This document shows positions 1-7,473 of a DNA stretch of 16,676 bases, piece after piece. The first letter of the stretch is position 1, and each line of letters begins with the position of its first letter. The position numbers and the translations under genes were made by a program. The notes beneath the pieces are model-generated. The model did not search any database. It had not been told where the DNA came from and saw nothing but the letters and a program-made list of their open reading frames with translations. The stretch spans positions 1-16,676 of the forward strand of contig URKW01000045.1 of the NCBI GenBank assembly GCA_900548615.1, written 5' to 3'. Source of the DNA: an uncultured Eubacteriales bacterium (GTDB lineage: Bacteria > Bacillota > Clostridia > Oscillospirales > Oscillospiraceae).

Positions 1-194
1 ACGTGATCGAGCGGCTGAACCGCGAGATCCGCCGCAGGACCCGCGTGGTGGGGACGTTCCCTGACGGCAATTCCGCCCTGATGCTGGTCTGCGCGAGGCT
101 GCGACACGTCGCGGGTACCCAGTGGGGCTGCAAGAAATACATGAATATGAAGCACTTGGAGGCGGTCATGGACGACGCCTCTATTGCCGGCTGA
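1..194 (+). CDS. IS256-family (Mutator-type) transposase, C-terminal fragment
   Basis: The reading frame enters from the left edge and stops with TGA at 192-194, so only about the last 63 residues are visible. They contain IERLNREIRRRTRVVGTFP, the very conserved C-terminal signature of IS256-family DDE transposases, followed by a typical tail (ARLRHVAGTQWG, KKYMNMKHLE). In this family the region around the ERLN motif is where the third acidic catalytic residue is expected; the two catalytic aspartates would lie upstream, outside the window. The protein would cut and join the ends of its own IS. Nothing in the visible part suggests a broken copy. Family assignment is firm; the activity of the full element cannot be judged from here. 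Confidence 0.9.
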   Translation, partial: VIERLNREIRRRTRVVGTFPDGNSALMLVCARLRHVAGTQWGCKKYMNMKHLEAVMDDASIAG

Positions 195-247
195 TTTCAC
201 TCAGCCGGAGCCTGCAAATAATTTTGCGCATAAATCTTGACGGGACC
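1..247 (+). mobile_element. Right end of an IS256-family insertion sequence (partial)
   Basis: This stretch carries the transposase C-terminus, then about 50 noncoding bases. The distal part (about 217-247) includes ATTTTGCGCATAAATCTTGACG, a pattern typical of IS256-family terminal inverted repeats. The exact outer end is not certain and is placed near 244-250, because the conjugation-gene reading frame becomes recognisable immediately afterwards (from about 251). The left end of the element and any target-site duplication lie outside the window, so the boundary cannot be proven here. The element lies in the same orientation as the downstream conjugation genes and is the likely cause of the missing virB4 start. 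Confidence 0.75.
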
Positions 248-3037
248 CCCAATTTTATTGAGGGTGGGACTTTTTTCGGCGGACTGCTGAAGCTCCGCAA
301 TACAGCTGAGGCGCTGGTTATCGTGCTGGCTATCGGCATACCGGTGTTCTCAGTGTCCGCGCTGACATTGACTGCCAAAATCATCATTCTATGCCTGACC
401 GCACTGCCGTTGGGCATCATCGCACTGGTGGGCATCAACGGCGAAAGCCTGTCCTCGTTCATCTTCCTTGTCCTGAAATACCTCCATAACCGCCGCGTTA
501 TTACGCGCAATGAAGCGGAACAGGGCAAGCGAAAGAAACGGAAGAAGCATAAAGCTAAGAGTGGTGACGCTGCACCCAAGTACATCAATCCTGTGGCGGA
601 ATACCTGCCCGTGGAGAAAATTGAAAACGGCATCATCTACACACGGGATCACCGCTACCTGAAGATCGTTGAGGTCGTGCCCATCAACTTCCTGCTGCGC
701 AGCGCCAGAGAGCAGCGGAACATCATCTACTCATTTATTTCGTTTCTGAAGATCAGCCCGGTCAAAATGCAGATCAAGGTCATTGCCAAGCGTGCCGACC
801 TGAACCGGCACAGAGAGATCGTGCAGCAGGAGATGGCGCAGGAAACCGATGAAAACTGTCGCCTGCTGCAGCAGGACTACCTGACGCTCATTGACCGGAT
901 CGGTGCACGGGAAGCCACCTCGCGCCGGTTCTTCATGGTATTTGAGTATGAGGCATGGGCAGGCCGGAAACGGGATAACGAGGAAGCGGAGGCCATCGCC
1001 TCCCTGCAAACGGCAACCCGCACCGCAGTCAATTATCTCAAGCAATGCGGCAATGAGGTGCTGATCCCGGAAAACGATGATGAATTTACGGTCGATACCC
1101 TCTATCATTTGCTGTGCCGCAACACCACTACATCGCTGCCGGAGCGAGTTCGCCGGATCGTTGCCCAGTATCAGGAGAAAGGACTGGAATCTGAGATCGA
1201 CGCCATTCCCTGTACGGAGTTTTTCGCCCCTGACAGCATCGACTTCACCAACGGGCGGCATATCTGTATTGACGGACTCTACTACGCCTATCTGCTGGTG
1301 CCCTCCACCGGCTATAAGGCGCAGGTACCAGCCGGCTGGCTGTCCCTTATCGTCAACGCCGGGGATGGCATTGATCTGGATATGTTCATCAGCCGCCAGC
1401 CGAAAGCCCGCATGGTACAGCGGCTGGGACAGCAGCTTCGTATCAATCGCAGTAAAATCAAGGACGCCAGCGATACCAACACGGACTTTGATGATCTGGA
1501 TGGTGCTATCCGAAGCGGCTACTTCCTGAAGGAAGGGCTGGGCAACAACGAGGACTTCTATTACCTGAACCTGCTGATCGCAGTGACAGCTCCCACAGTG
1601 GATGAACTGGAATGGAAGGTCAATGAACTGAAAAAACTGCTCATGTCCCGTGATATGGACGTGTGCAGCTGCGCCTTTCATGAGGAGCAGGCGTTTCTAT
1701 CGTCGCTGCCGCTGGTCAGCATGGAGAAGCACCTCTTTGAACGCTCCAAGCGCAATGCGCTGACCACCGGCGTGGCAAGCTGCTATCCCTTCACGTCCTA
1801 TGAGCTGAGTGACGAAAACGGTATCCTGTTCGGCCTGAACAAATACAACAACTCTCCGGTCATTATCGACATCTTCGATTCCAAGGTCTATAAGAACGCC
1901 AACATTGCTGTGTGCGGCACCAGCGGCGCCGGCAAGACCTTCCTGATCCTGCTGATGGCGCTCCGTATGCGGCGTAAGGGCATACAGGTTTTCATGCTGG
2001 CACCCCTGAAAGGCCACGAGTTCCACCGCGCCTGCGTCAATACAGGCGGCGAGTTTATCAGTATCTCCCCCGCCTCCAAAAGCTGCATCAATGTGCTGGA
2101 GATCCGCAAGGTAGATAAGTCCGTGGAAGAAATGTTGGATGGCCCCGGCATTGAACGCTCTGAGCTGGCAGCCAAGATTCAGAGGCTTCATATCTTCTTT
2201 GCTCTTTTGATCCCCGATATGTCCTATGAGGAAAAACAGCTTTTGGACGATGCCCTGATCCGTACCTACGCACGGAAAGGCATTACCCACGACAACGCCT
2301 CTCTCAGTGATCCGGACAACCCCAACGTTTACCGCGAGATGCCTGTGCTGGGCGACCTCTACGATGTTCTGAAGGAGGAAAGCGACACCAAGCGCCTTTC
2401 CAACATCATCAACCGCTTCGTACACGGCTCGGCCAGCACCTTCAACCAGCAGACCAATGTAAATCTGGACAACAAGTTCACGGTGCTGGACATCTCGGAA
2501 CTCAGCGGCGATCTGCTGCCTATCGGTATGTTCGTGGCGCTGGATTTTGTATGGGATAAGGCCAAGGCCAACCGCACAGAGGAAAAGGCCATCTTCATCG
2601 ACGAATGCTGGCAGCTCATTGGCGGCGGCTCCGGCACCTTCGGCGTCGGCAACCGTCTGGCGGCTGAGATGGTGCTGGAGATCTTCAAGACCATCCGCGC
2701 CTATTCCGGCAGCGGCATTTGCGCGACGCAGGATCTGAACGACTTCTTCTCTCTGGACAACGGCAAGTACGGCAAGGGCATCATCAACAACTGCCGCACG
2801 AAAGTCATATTGAATCTGGAGGACGAAGAAGCCCAGCGCGTTCAGCAGGTATTGCACCTCTCCGAAGCGGAGGTCATGGAGATCACCCACTTTGAGCGGG
2901 GCAACGGCCTGATCAGCAGCAATAACAACAATATCACGGTGGAGTTCAAGGCCAGCCCACTGGAACGCGACCTCATTACCACAGACCGCCGCGAACTGCT
3001 CGACCTTCTGCGCCGCATGAAGCATCCGGAAGCCTAA
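122..3037 (+). CDS. PrgI-like membrane segment fused to VirB4-type conjugation ATPase; 5' end disrupted by IS
   Basis: VirB4/TraE-type ATPases energise assembly of the type IV secretion channel at the cytoplasmic membrane. Counting from the GTG at 122, about 43 residues come from IS sequence read in another frame; recognisable protein starts near residue 44 (base 251). Two hydrophobic segments (about 63-79 and 84-104) resemble the small PrgI membrane protein, which in many Firmicutes elements is a separate gene before virB4. The ATPase follows, with Walker A GTSGAGKT at 599-606 and Walker B FIDE with Asp827-Glu828. No ATG, GTG or TTG with a ribosome binding site is seen between the IS end and the first membrane segment, and the first in-frame ATG is near 767, after both segments. 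The native start was probably lost to the insertion. The ATPase portion itself is intact to its TAA stop. Family confident; expression uncertain. Confidence 0.85.
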   Translation: MGLQEIHEYEALGGGHGRRLYCRLISLSRSLQIILRINLDGTPNFIEGGTFFGGLLKLRNTAEALVIVLAIGIPVFSVSALTLTAKIIILCLTALPLGIIALVGINGESLSSFIFLVLKYLHNRRVITRNEAEQGKRKKRKKHKAKSGDAAPKYINPVAEYLPVEKIENGIIYTRDHRYLKIVEVVPINFLLRSAREQRNIIYSFISFLKISPVKMQIKVIAKRADLNRHREIVQQEMAQETDENCRLLQQDYLTLIDRIGAREATSRRFFMVFEYEAWAGRKRDNEEAEAIASLQTATRTAVNYLKQCGNEVLIPENDDEFTVDTLYHLLCRNTTTSLPERVRRIVAQYQEKGLESEIDAIPCTEFFAPDSIDFTNGRHICIDGLYYAYLLVPSTGYKAQVPAGWLSLIVNAGDGIDLDMFISRQPKARMVQRLGQQLRINRSKIKDASDTNTDFDDLDGAIRSGYFLKEGLGNNEDFYYLNLLIAVTAPTVDELEWKVNELKKLLMSRDMDVCSCAFHEEQAFLSSLPLVSMEKHLFERSKRNALTTGVASCYPFTSYELSDENGILFGLNKYNNSPVIIDIFDSKVYKNANIAVCGTSGAGKTFLILLMALRMRRKGIQVFMLAPLKGHEFHRACVNTGGEFISISPASKSCINVLEIRKVDKSVEEMLDGPGIERSELAAKIQRLHIFFALLIPDMSYEEKQLLDDALIRTYARKGITHDNASLSDPDNPNVYREMPVLGDLYDVLKEESDTKRLSNIINRFVHGSASTFNQQTNVNLDNKFTVLDISELSGDLLPIGMFVALDFVWDKAKANRTEEKAIFIDECWQLIGGGSGTFGVGNRLAAEMVLEIFKTIRAYSGSGICATQDLNDFFSLDNGKYGKGIINNCRTKVILNLEDEEAQRVQQVLHLSEAEVMEITHFERGNGLISSNNNNITVEFKASPLERDLITTDRRELLDLLRRMKHPEA

Positions 3038-3047
3038 TACGGCGTTT

Positions 3048-3068
3048 ATACGGAGATAACACGCATTA
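3048..3068 (+). repeat. 21-bp direct repeat, copy 1
   Basis: Sequence beginning ATACGGAGATAACACGCATT lies in the gap after virB4. It matches a second copy exactly 40 bases downstream at 19 of 21 positions. Between them a shorter partial copy (AATACGCATTTA, 3076-3087) repeats the right half. The core ACGCATT occurs at 3061, 3079 and 3101. This could be a protein-binding site or a small remnant repeat; its function is unknown. Confidence 0.65.
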
Positions 3069-3087
3069 TAAAATCAATACGCATTTA

Positions 3088-3108
3088 ATACGGAGTTAAT
3101 ACGCATTA
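3088..3108 (+). repeat. 21-bp direct repeat, copy 2
   Basis: This is the second copy of the repeat, beginning ATACGGAGTTAATACGCATT and differing from copy 1 at two positions. It runs directly into the ribosome binding site (GGAGG, 3110-3114) of the next gene, so a protein bound here could affect translation or transcription of that gene. It is AT-rich compared with its surroundings. Confidence 0.65.
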
Positions 3109-3125
3109 CGGAGGTGATGCCGCCT

Positions 3126-3695
3126 ATGAGAAACAGAGAACAGATCTATGGACAGGAGGCCGCGGGACTGCTGCGGAACATAACCGTCTATCACTGCATA
3201 CGCCATGACCAGCTCCTGCGCCTGTATCCGGGCAAGGAGGGTGTCATTGAGAACCTGCTGCGCTATCTGGTCAGGCAGCAGCGGATATTCTATAACGCTG
3301 ACCGGGATTGCTATGGAGACGTCCCCGACTGCCGCGAGGATAAGGAACTGACAGCCGCGTTATGGGTGCTGCTGGACTTCATCGAGAAGGTGGAGTATCA
3401 CAGCCCGGATGATACGCCGGTGAAGCTGGTATTCTTCGCGGATGGTGAGGTTTACGAGGTCGTCTATATCAGCCCGGATAAGGAAGCGATGATGCAGCAC
3501 GTACTGACCACGGAAGATGATTCCGGGCGGCGGCTTGTTATCATTGAGGAAGAAGCACAGATGCAGCGACTGCATATTTCCCATACCGCCGCCTACTGCA
3601 TGGTGGATCGGTCCGGCTGCGTGCAATACTTCAGAAAGGAGGAACACAGTGGAGAGAGCCATCCTCTCACAGCGGATAGAGAGCATTTTGAATGA
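3126..3695 (+). CDS. ICE-associated protein of unknown function (resembles DUF5697)
   Basis: A 189-residue soluble protein with no signal peptide, membrane segment or nucleotide-binding motif. It begins MRNREQIYGQEAAGLLRNI and has a helix-rich N-terminal third that could be a small winged-helix-like fold (YHCIRHDQLLRLYPG, then VIENLLRYLVRQQRI), followed by an alternating strand/helix C-terminal half. It resembles the DUF5697 proteins found beside VirB4 and VirD4 in Clostridia ICEs; that recognition is from memory and moderate. The ATG at 3126 is chosen because GGAGG at 3110-3114 lies 11 bases ahead; the GTG at 3114 and ATG at 3117 overlap or abut that site. Its 3' end overlaps the next gene by 47 bases, indicating co-translation. 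No function can be stated. Confidence 0.75.
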   Translation: MRNREQIYGQEAAGLLRNITVYHCIRHDQLLRLYPGKEGVIENLLRYLVRQQRIFYNADRDCYGDVPDCREDKELTAALWVLLDFIEKVEYHSPDDTPVKLVFFADGEVYEVVYISPDKEAMMQHVLTTEDDSGRRLVIIEEEAQMQRLHISHTAAYCMVDRSGCVQYFRKEEHSGESHPLTADREHFE

Positions 3696-4311
3696 GATCA
3701 CACGCCTGTCCAATACGCTCTACGCTATGGACAACACGAATATCGAACGGCATTCAGATAACTATGAAATGCTGTCCACGGAGGCCGCGCTGCGGGGTGA
3801 GGTCATTGCCTGCCGGCTGCGGCATCTAATCTATGAGACGACCAGCATCCGGAAAGCCGAGTATCTGGCGTCAGCCGGCGTCATGCAGGGCATCTCCGTC
3901 ATGGACGAAGATGGTATTCTGGAGATCACGCTCCCCTGCCTGCTGCCCAAGAAGAGCAAGAAGCACAGCTCCGAGTACCTGACCGACCCCATCTACTACA
4001 CGCTCAGTAAGTACGCGCAGACGCACACGTTGCCCAAGTTCCGGCACTGTGTTGTCTGCTTTTCTCATATCTACAGCCGTGAGCTGTCACCGAGGCGGGT
4101 ACGAGACTATGACAATCTGGAACTCAAGCAGCTTCTGGATGTGATCTCCACCTTCGTCATGGAGGATGATACGGGCCTGCTGTGCGATGCCTATAACACA
4201 ACGGAGATCGGAGACTATGACTGCACCCGCGTGTCGGTGATGGATAAGGAGCGATTTCAGGGCTGGCTTTCGGACCGTGAAAACCGGCTTCGCTCCATAT
4301 CCGATTTATAG
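3649..4311 (+). CDS. ICE-associated protein of unknown function (resembles DUF6100)
   Basis: A 220-residue cytoplasmic protein. The start is GTG at 3649, preceded by AAAGGAGG at about 3635-3642; the same frame is open further upstream, but that stretch lies inside the previous gene and has no ribosome binding site. The N-terminal 60 residues are helical and probably coiled (ILSQRIESILNEITRLSNTL), then a mixed alpha/beta region follows (YYTLSKYAQTHTLPKFRHCV, conserved-looking aromatic and charged residues). It resembles the DUF6100 proteins that accompany conjugation genes in gut Firmicutes; this match is from memory. It ends in TAG at 4309-4311, which supports TAG being a normal stop in this organism. 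No catalytic motif is visible. Confidence 0.72.
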   Translation: MERAILSQRIESILNEITRLSNTLYAMDNTNIERHSDNYEMLSTEAALRGEVIACRLRHLIYETTSIRKAEYLASAGVMQGISVMDEDGILEITLPCLLPKKSKKHSSEYLTDPIYYTLSKYAQTHTLPKFRHCVVCFSHIYSRELSPRRVRDYDNLELKQLLDVISTFVMEDDTGLLCDAYNTTEIGDYDCTRVSVMDKERFQGWLSDRENRLRSISDL

Positions 4312-4454
4312 CGTTTTGGCCGTGTCAAAAACGGCACACATGACTACGGTACGGCAAAGCCTGTATTTCCGGGCATTTCCACATGGCCGGCAAGGGCAAA
4401 AAATACCGTGGTCATGGCAGTCTGGGTACTGCACACCAAAAGGAGGTGGTCAGT

Positions 4455-5573
4455 ATGAGTACCCTACCGCAAAAAGCCCCCGGCAGCCTCTCCCAAGCCT
4501 ATCAACTGTTGGAGCTGGTCGCCATATCCGGTGAGCTGCCGGCCAGCCAACTGAGCAGGCTCGCCGGTGGCATCAGCTACAAAGAGAACGTGGTCAAGTC
4601 GCTGAAACGTCAGCGGCTTTTGCTGTCTTACTACAAAAATGGCCTGCGTGGATACCGGCTCACCGCTGCGGCGAAAAAGCTGCTGTTGGCGCGTGACCCT
4701 GGGCGCTTTTCCTTCTACCTGTCCGGTGCCTGCGCCACCAACCACATCAGGAGCGAGCCGGAGCAGCGTCTCCGGCTCCACCGCGTTTCTCAGACACTCA
4801 TTACCATGCGTAACGCCGGTGTCAGCATCTTCCGTGACGAAAAGCCCGGTGTATTCCACCCCGATGAGCCAGCGATTTGCGACATCTGCGCCCCGGCCTT
4901 CTACACCTCCCGTGAGATCAAGGAGATGGGAACGGCCTTCGTCAAGATTCGTGGCGCCCGGTCTGTGGGCGTTCTGCTGACGCCGCAGCACATCCATGTG
5001 GTCTATAACCTCGGCAACACCCTGATGAAATGGAGCTACAAAGCCGAGATGCGGACAAAGGCGCTCATGCAGACGGTGCTGTGTCGTGAACGGATGCCGC
5101 ACCAGTATCATCCGGATACCGTGCAAGGTCTTCTGCTGGGTGACAGCATGGAACTGGCCTATGAGCTGCTGACCAACCAGGGCGGCAAGAACTATTTCAT
5201 TCTGGATGGCAGCTATGAACGGTTCTGCTTCCTGAGCAACGACCATTATGGAGAGGTGCTGCTGCGCCTCCTCTATGATAAAGAACTAGACAATGACCTG
5301 CGCGAGCTGCTGCTCCTTGATCTGGAGTCCCAGCAGCCGGGTGAAACGGTGGAGAACGACGCCATGACGTCGGAGGGCGCGCCGGTGCTGTTCGCCTATG
5401 ATTGTGACCTGCCGCGGATCAGGCGGTTCGATACGGCACTGCGGCTTCAGGACCGCTATGGCATCCTGATCTGCTTCGACCATCAGGCCGAAGTGCTGCG
5501 CCGCTACTGCGGCGACAGGGCTGTTGTGCAGGCCATTGACTTTGCTGCGTTCGAGAGGAGGTTTTTCCCGTAG
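4455..5573 (+). CDS. Winged-helix-like ICE protein, possible DNA-binding regulator or replication accessory
   Basis: A 372-residue cytoplasmic protein starting at ATG 4455, preceded by AAAAGGAGG at 4437-4445. An ATG 72 bases upstream in the same frame lacks such a site and is not used. Residues about 14-75 look like a winged helix-turn-helix: SQAYQLLELVAISGELPASQ as the first helices, a recognition-helix-like stretch (KENVVKSLKRQRLL) and a basic wing ending in GYRLTAAAKKLL. This layout recalls the replication-relaxation type proteins of mobile elements, but the match is loose. The rest is mixed alpha/beta without recognised motifs. Its TAG stop at 5571-5573 overlaps the presumed first codon of the coupling protein. 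A role in controlling transfer or DNA processing is inference from position only. Confidence 0.65.
   Translation: MSTLPQKAPGSLSQAYQLLELVAISGELPASQLSRLAGGISYKENVVKSLKRQRLLLSYYKNGLRGYRLTAAAKKLLLARDPGRFSFYLSGACATNHIRSEPEQRLRLHRVSQTLITMRNAGVSIFRDEKPGVFHPDEPAICDICAPAFYTSREIKEMGTAFVKIRGARSVGVLLTPQHIHVVYNLGNTLMKWSYKAEMRTKALMQTVLCRERMPHQYHPDTVQGLLLGDSMELAYELLTNQGGKNYFILDGSYERFCFLSNDHYGEVLLRLLYDKELDNDLRELLLLDLESQQPGETVENDAMTSEGAPVLFAYDCDLPRIRRFDTALRLQDRYGILICFDHQAEVLRRYCGDRAVVQAIDFAAFERRFFP
5553..5562 (+). promoter_or_regulatory. Strong ribosome binding site facing a non-standard start codon
   Basis: GAGAGGAGGT lies 7 bases before the codon at 5570 where the coupling-protein reading frame should begin, yet that codon is GTA. 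The placement strongly suggests that the natural start was here and that a GTG has changed to GTA, or that a non-standard start is used. Confidence 0.6.
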
Positions 5574-7456
5574 AAAAAAAGAAACTGCGCAGTCTGCTAT
5601 TCGCACTCCCGCTATTTCTATCAGGGCTGCTGTTTGGCGGCGGTTATCTATCGCAATTCGTCCGGAACTATCAACAGTGGAAGGACGCGGGCGGAACGCC
5701 AGGCGACGGAAGCTCCCCGGCCGCGCCGGTACTGTCCTTCTCCGCTTGCTGCGAAGCACTGTTCAGTAAGAGCGGGCTCATCGGCGTAGGGCTTTGCCTG
5801 TTGCTGCTGGGCCTGCTGATCGTCATGGTGATGCGCATGGGCTATTCCGATGTTGGGGAGTATGACGCGGAGCGCAACCTGACCTACTCCAACAAAGGCA
5901 CCTACGGAACGGCTGGTTTCATGGAGAAAGCGGAGATGAAGGTCGTCCTTGATCTGGTGTCCGATATCCGCAAACACAGCGGCGTCATACTGGGCAAGCT
6001 GGACAATCAGGTGGTGTGTATTCCCGAGAACTCCCGGCTTAACGGCAATATCGCCGTGTTCGGCGCCAGCGGCTCTATGAAAACGCGAGCCTACTGCATC
6101 AATCGCATTTTGCAAAGCGCGTCCGAGGCCCACAACGGCCACACGGAGTCACTGATCATCACCGACCCGAAATAGGAGCTTTACGAAAAGACCAGCGAAT
6201 ATCTGCGCAGCAAGGGCTACGTGGTAAAGGTGTTCAACCTGATCCAGCCGGAGAACTCCGATTCATGGAACTGCCTGGCGGAGATCGAGGGTGATGAACT
6301 GATGGCGCAGATCTTCTGCGACATTATCATCAGGAATACCGGCAGCGAAAAGGGCGACCATTTCTGGAACGCTGCCGAGATGAACCTGCTGAAAGCGCTG
6401 GTACTGTATGTGGCGCTGGGTTATCCACCGGAGAGCCGGAACATTGGCGAGGTCTATAAGCTGCTGGTGCTGAACGCGGAGAAGGAGCTGGACAACCGTT
6501 TTTCTATGCTGCCAGCCAGCCATCCTGCCAGAGCACCCTATGCGCTGTTCAGCCAATCCTCGGATACGGTGCGCAGCGGCGTTATCATCGGGCTGGGCAG
6601 CCGTTTGCAGGTGTTTCAGAATCGGCCCATCTGCCAGATCACCAGCCATGATGAAATTGACATGGAACTGCCGGGCAAGCAGCCCTGCGCCTATTTCTGC
6701 ATCACATCCGATCAGGACGGTACCTTTGATTTTCTCACGTCCCTGTTTCTGTCCTTCGCGTTTATCAAGCTGATCCGTTACGCGGATAAAAACTGTGCCG
6801 ACCGCAGGCTGCCAGTCCCCGTTCATGTACTGGGCGAGGAGCTGACAGCCTGCGGCGTTATTCCCGACTTGAGCCGGAAGATCAGCGTGATCCGTTCACG
6901 GGGTGTCAGCATGAGCTGCGTATTTCAGAATCTGGCAGGCTTGCAAAACCGGTATCCCTATAACCAGTGGCAGGAGATATTGGGCTGCTGCGATTATCAG
7001 CTTGCCTTGGGCTGCACCGACGAGCTGACCGCAAAATTTCTCAGTGACCGTACCGGCGAGGTCAGCGTCCATGTCTCCAGTAAGGCCAAGCAGTTGGGCA
7101 CATGGCGTATCAGCAACTACACGCCGGAGTTCCGTGAGACCAGCGGCGTGGGTAAGCGCAAGCTGCTGACTATGGATGAAGTGCTGCGCCTGCCGGTGAA
7201 CCGTGCGCTGGTCATTGCCCGCGGCAATAAGGTGCTGCAGGTGGATAAGTACGACTACACCAATCACTATGAGGCAAAGAAGCTGCGGGACTGCAAGGCA
7301 TCCGCCCATGTCCCGGAATGGCGTAAGAAGCCCGCGCCCACGTCTACTCCAAAGCCAGAGCAGCCGAAGTGCGCACCCCGTCCGAATAAGCCCTCCGCCA
7401 AACGCGGCGAGTTTGTCAAGACCGATAAGGATTCCATCATGTCAACAAAAATGTAG
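5570..7456 (+). pseudogene. VirD4/TraG-type coupling protein, interrupted by in-frame TAG at 6173-6175
   Basis: The coupling ATPase brings the relaxase-DNA complex to the type IV secretion channel. Numbered from the presumed first codon at 5570, the frame has two membrane segments (about 8-27 and 69-88), Walker A GASGSMKT at 165-172, and EELTACG at 423-429 in place of the family's DEFANIG-like Walker B. The conserved IRSRGVSMSCVFQNL stretch follows. Codon 202 is TAG, exactly inside the DPK-x-ELYE motif, where Ser (TCG) or Gly is usual; the frame then runs open to TAG at 7454-7456. Full length, about 628 codons, fits the family. No ATG, GTG or TTG lies in frame before the second membrane segment. 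As it stands the gene would give a 201-residue stub plus, if restarted at GTG 6221, an ATPase lacking its Walker A. It is a pseudogene, a sequencing error, or read through; the family call is firm. Confidence 0.85.
6173..6175 (+). other. In-frame amber codon within conserved DPK-x-ELY motif
   Basis: ACC GAC CCG AAA TAG GAG CTT TAC reads TDPK-stop-ELY. One base change (TCG to TAG) explains it. Both sides are in the same frame and well conserved, so there is no deletion or frameshift. Confidence 0.85.
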
Positions 7457-7473
7457 TACAAGGAGGAGCAACT

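Noticed and set aside
237..265. Outward promoter at the IS right end, with TTGACG at 237-242 as -35.
   Set aside because: No acceptable -10 box lies 16-18 bases downstream; the sequence there is GAGGGT-like.
1697..3025. Long minus-strand open frame opposite virB4.
   Set aside because: It is a mirror frame of a GC-rich conserved gene, with no recognisable protein features and no ribosome binding site.
3517..3648. Upstream extension of the gene starting at 3649.
   Set aside because: It overlaps the preceding gene in another frame and has no ribosome binding site, whereas AAAGGAGG directly precedes GTG 3649.
4318..4340. Small GCCGT/ACGGC hairpin as a terminator after the DUF6100-like gene.
   Set aside because: The stem is only 5 bp and has no T tract.
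4383..4454. Upstream ATG start for the winged-helix-like protein.
   Set aside because: There is no ribosome binding site before 4383; a clear AAAAGGAGG precedes ATG 4455.
6173..6175. TAG read as an amino acid (alternative genetic code).
   Set aside because: TAG also ends neighbouring frames at 4311, 5573 and 7456 in sensible places, just before ribosome binding sites or next genes, so general reassignment is unlikely. Local suppression remains possible.
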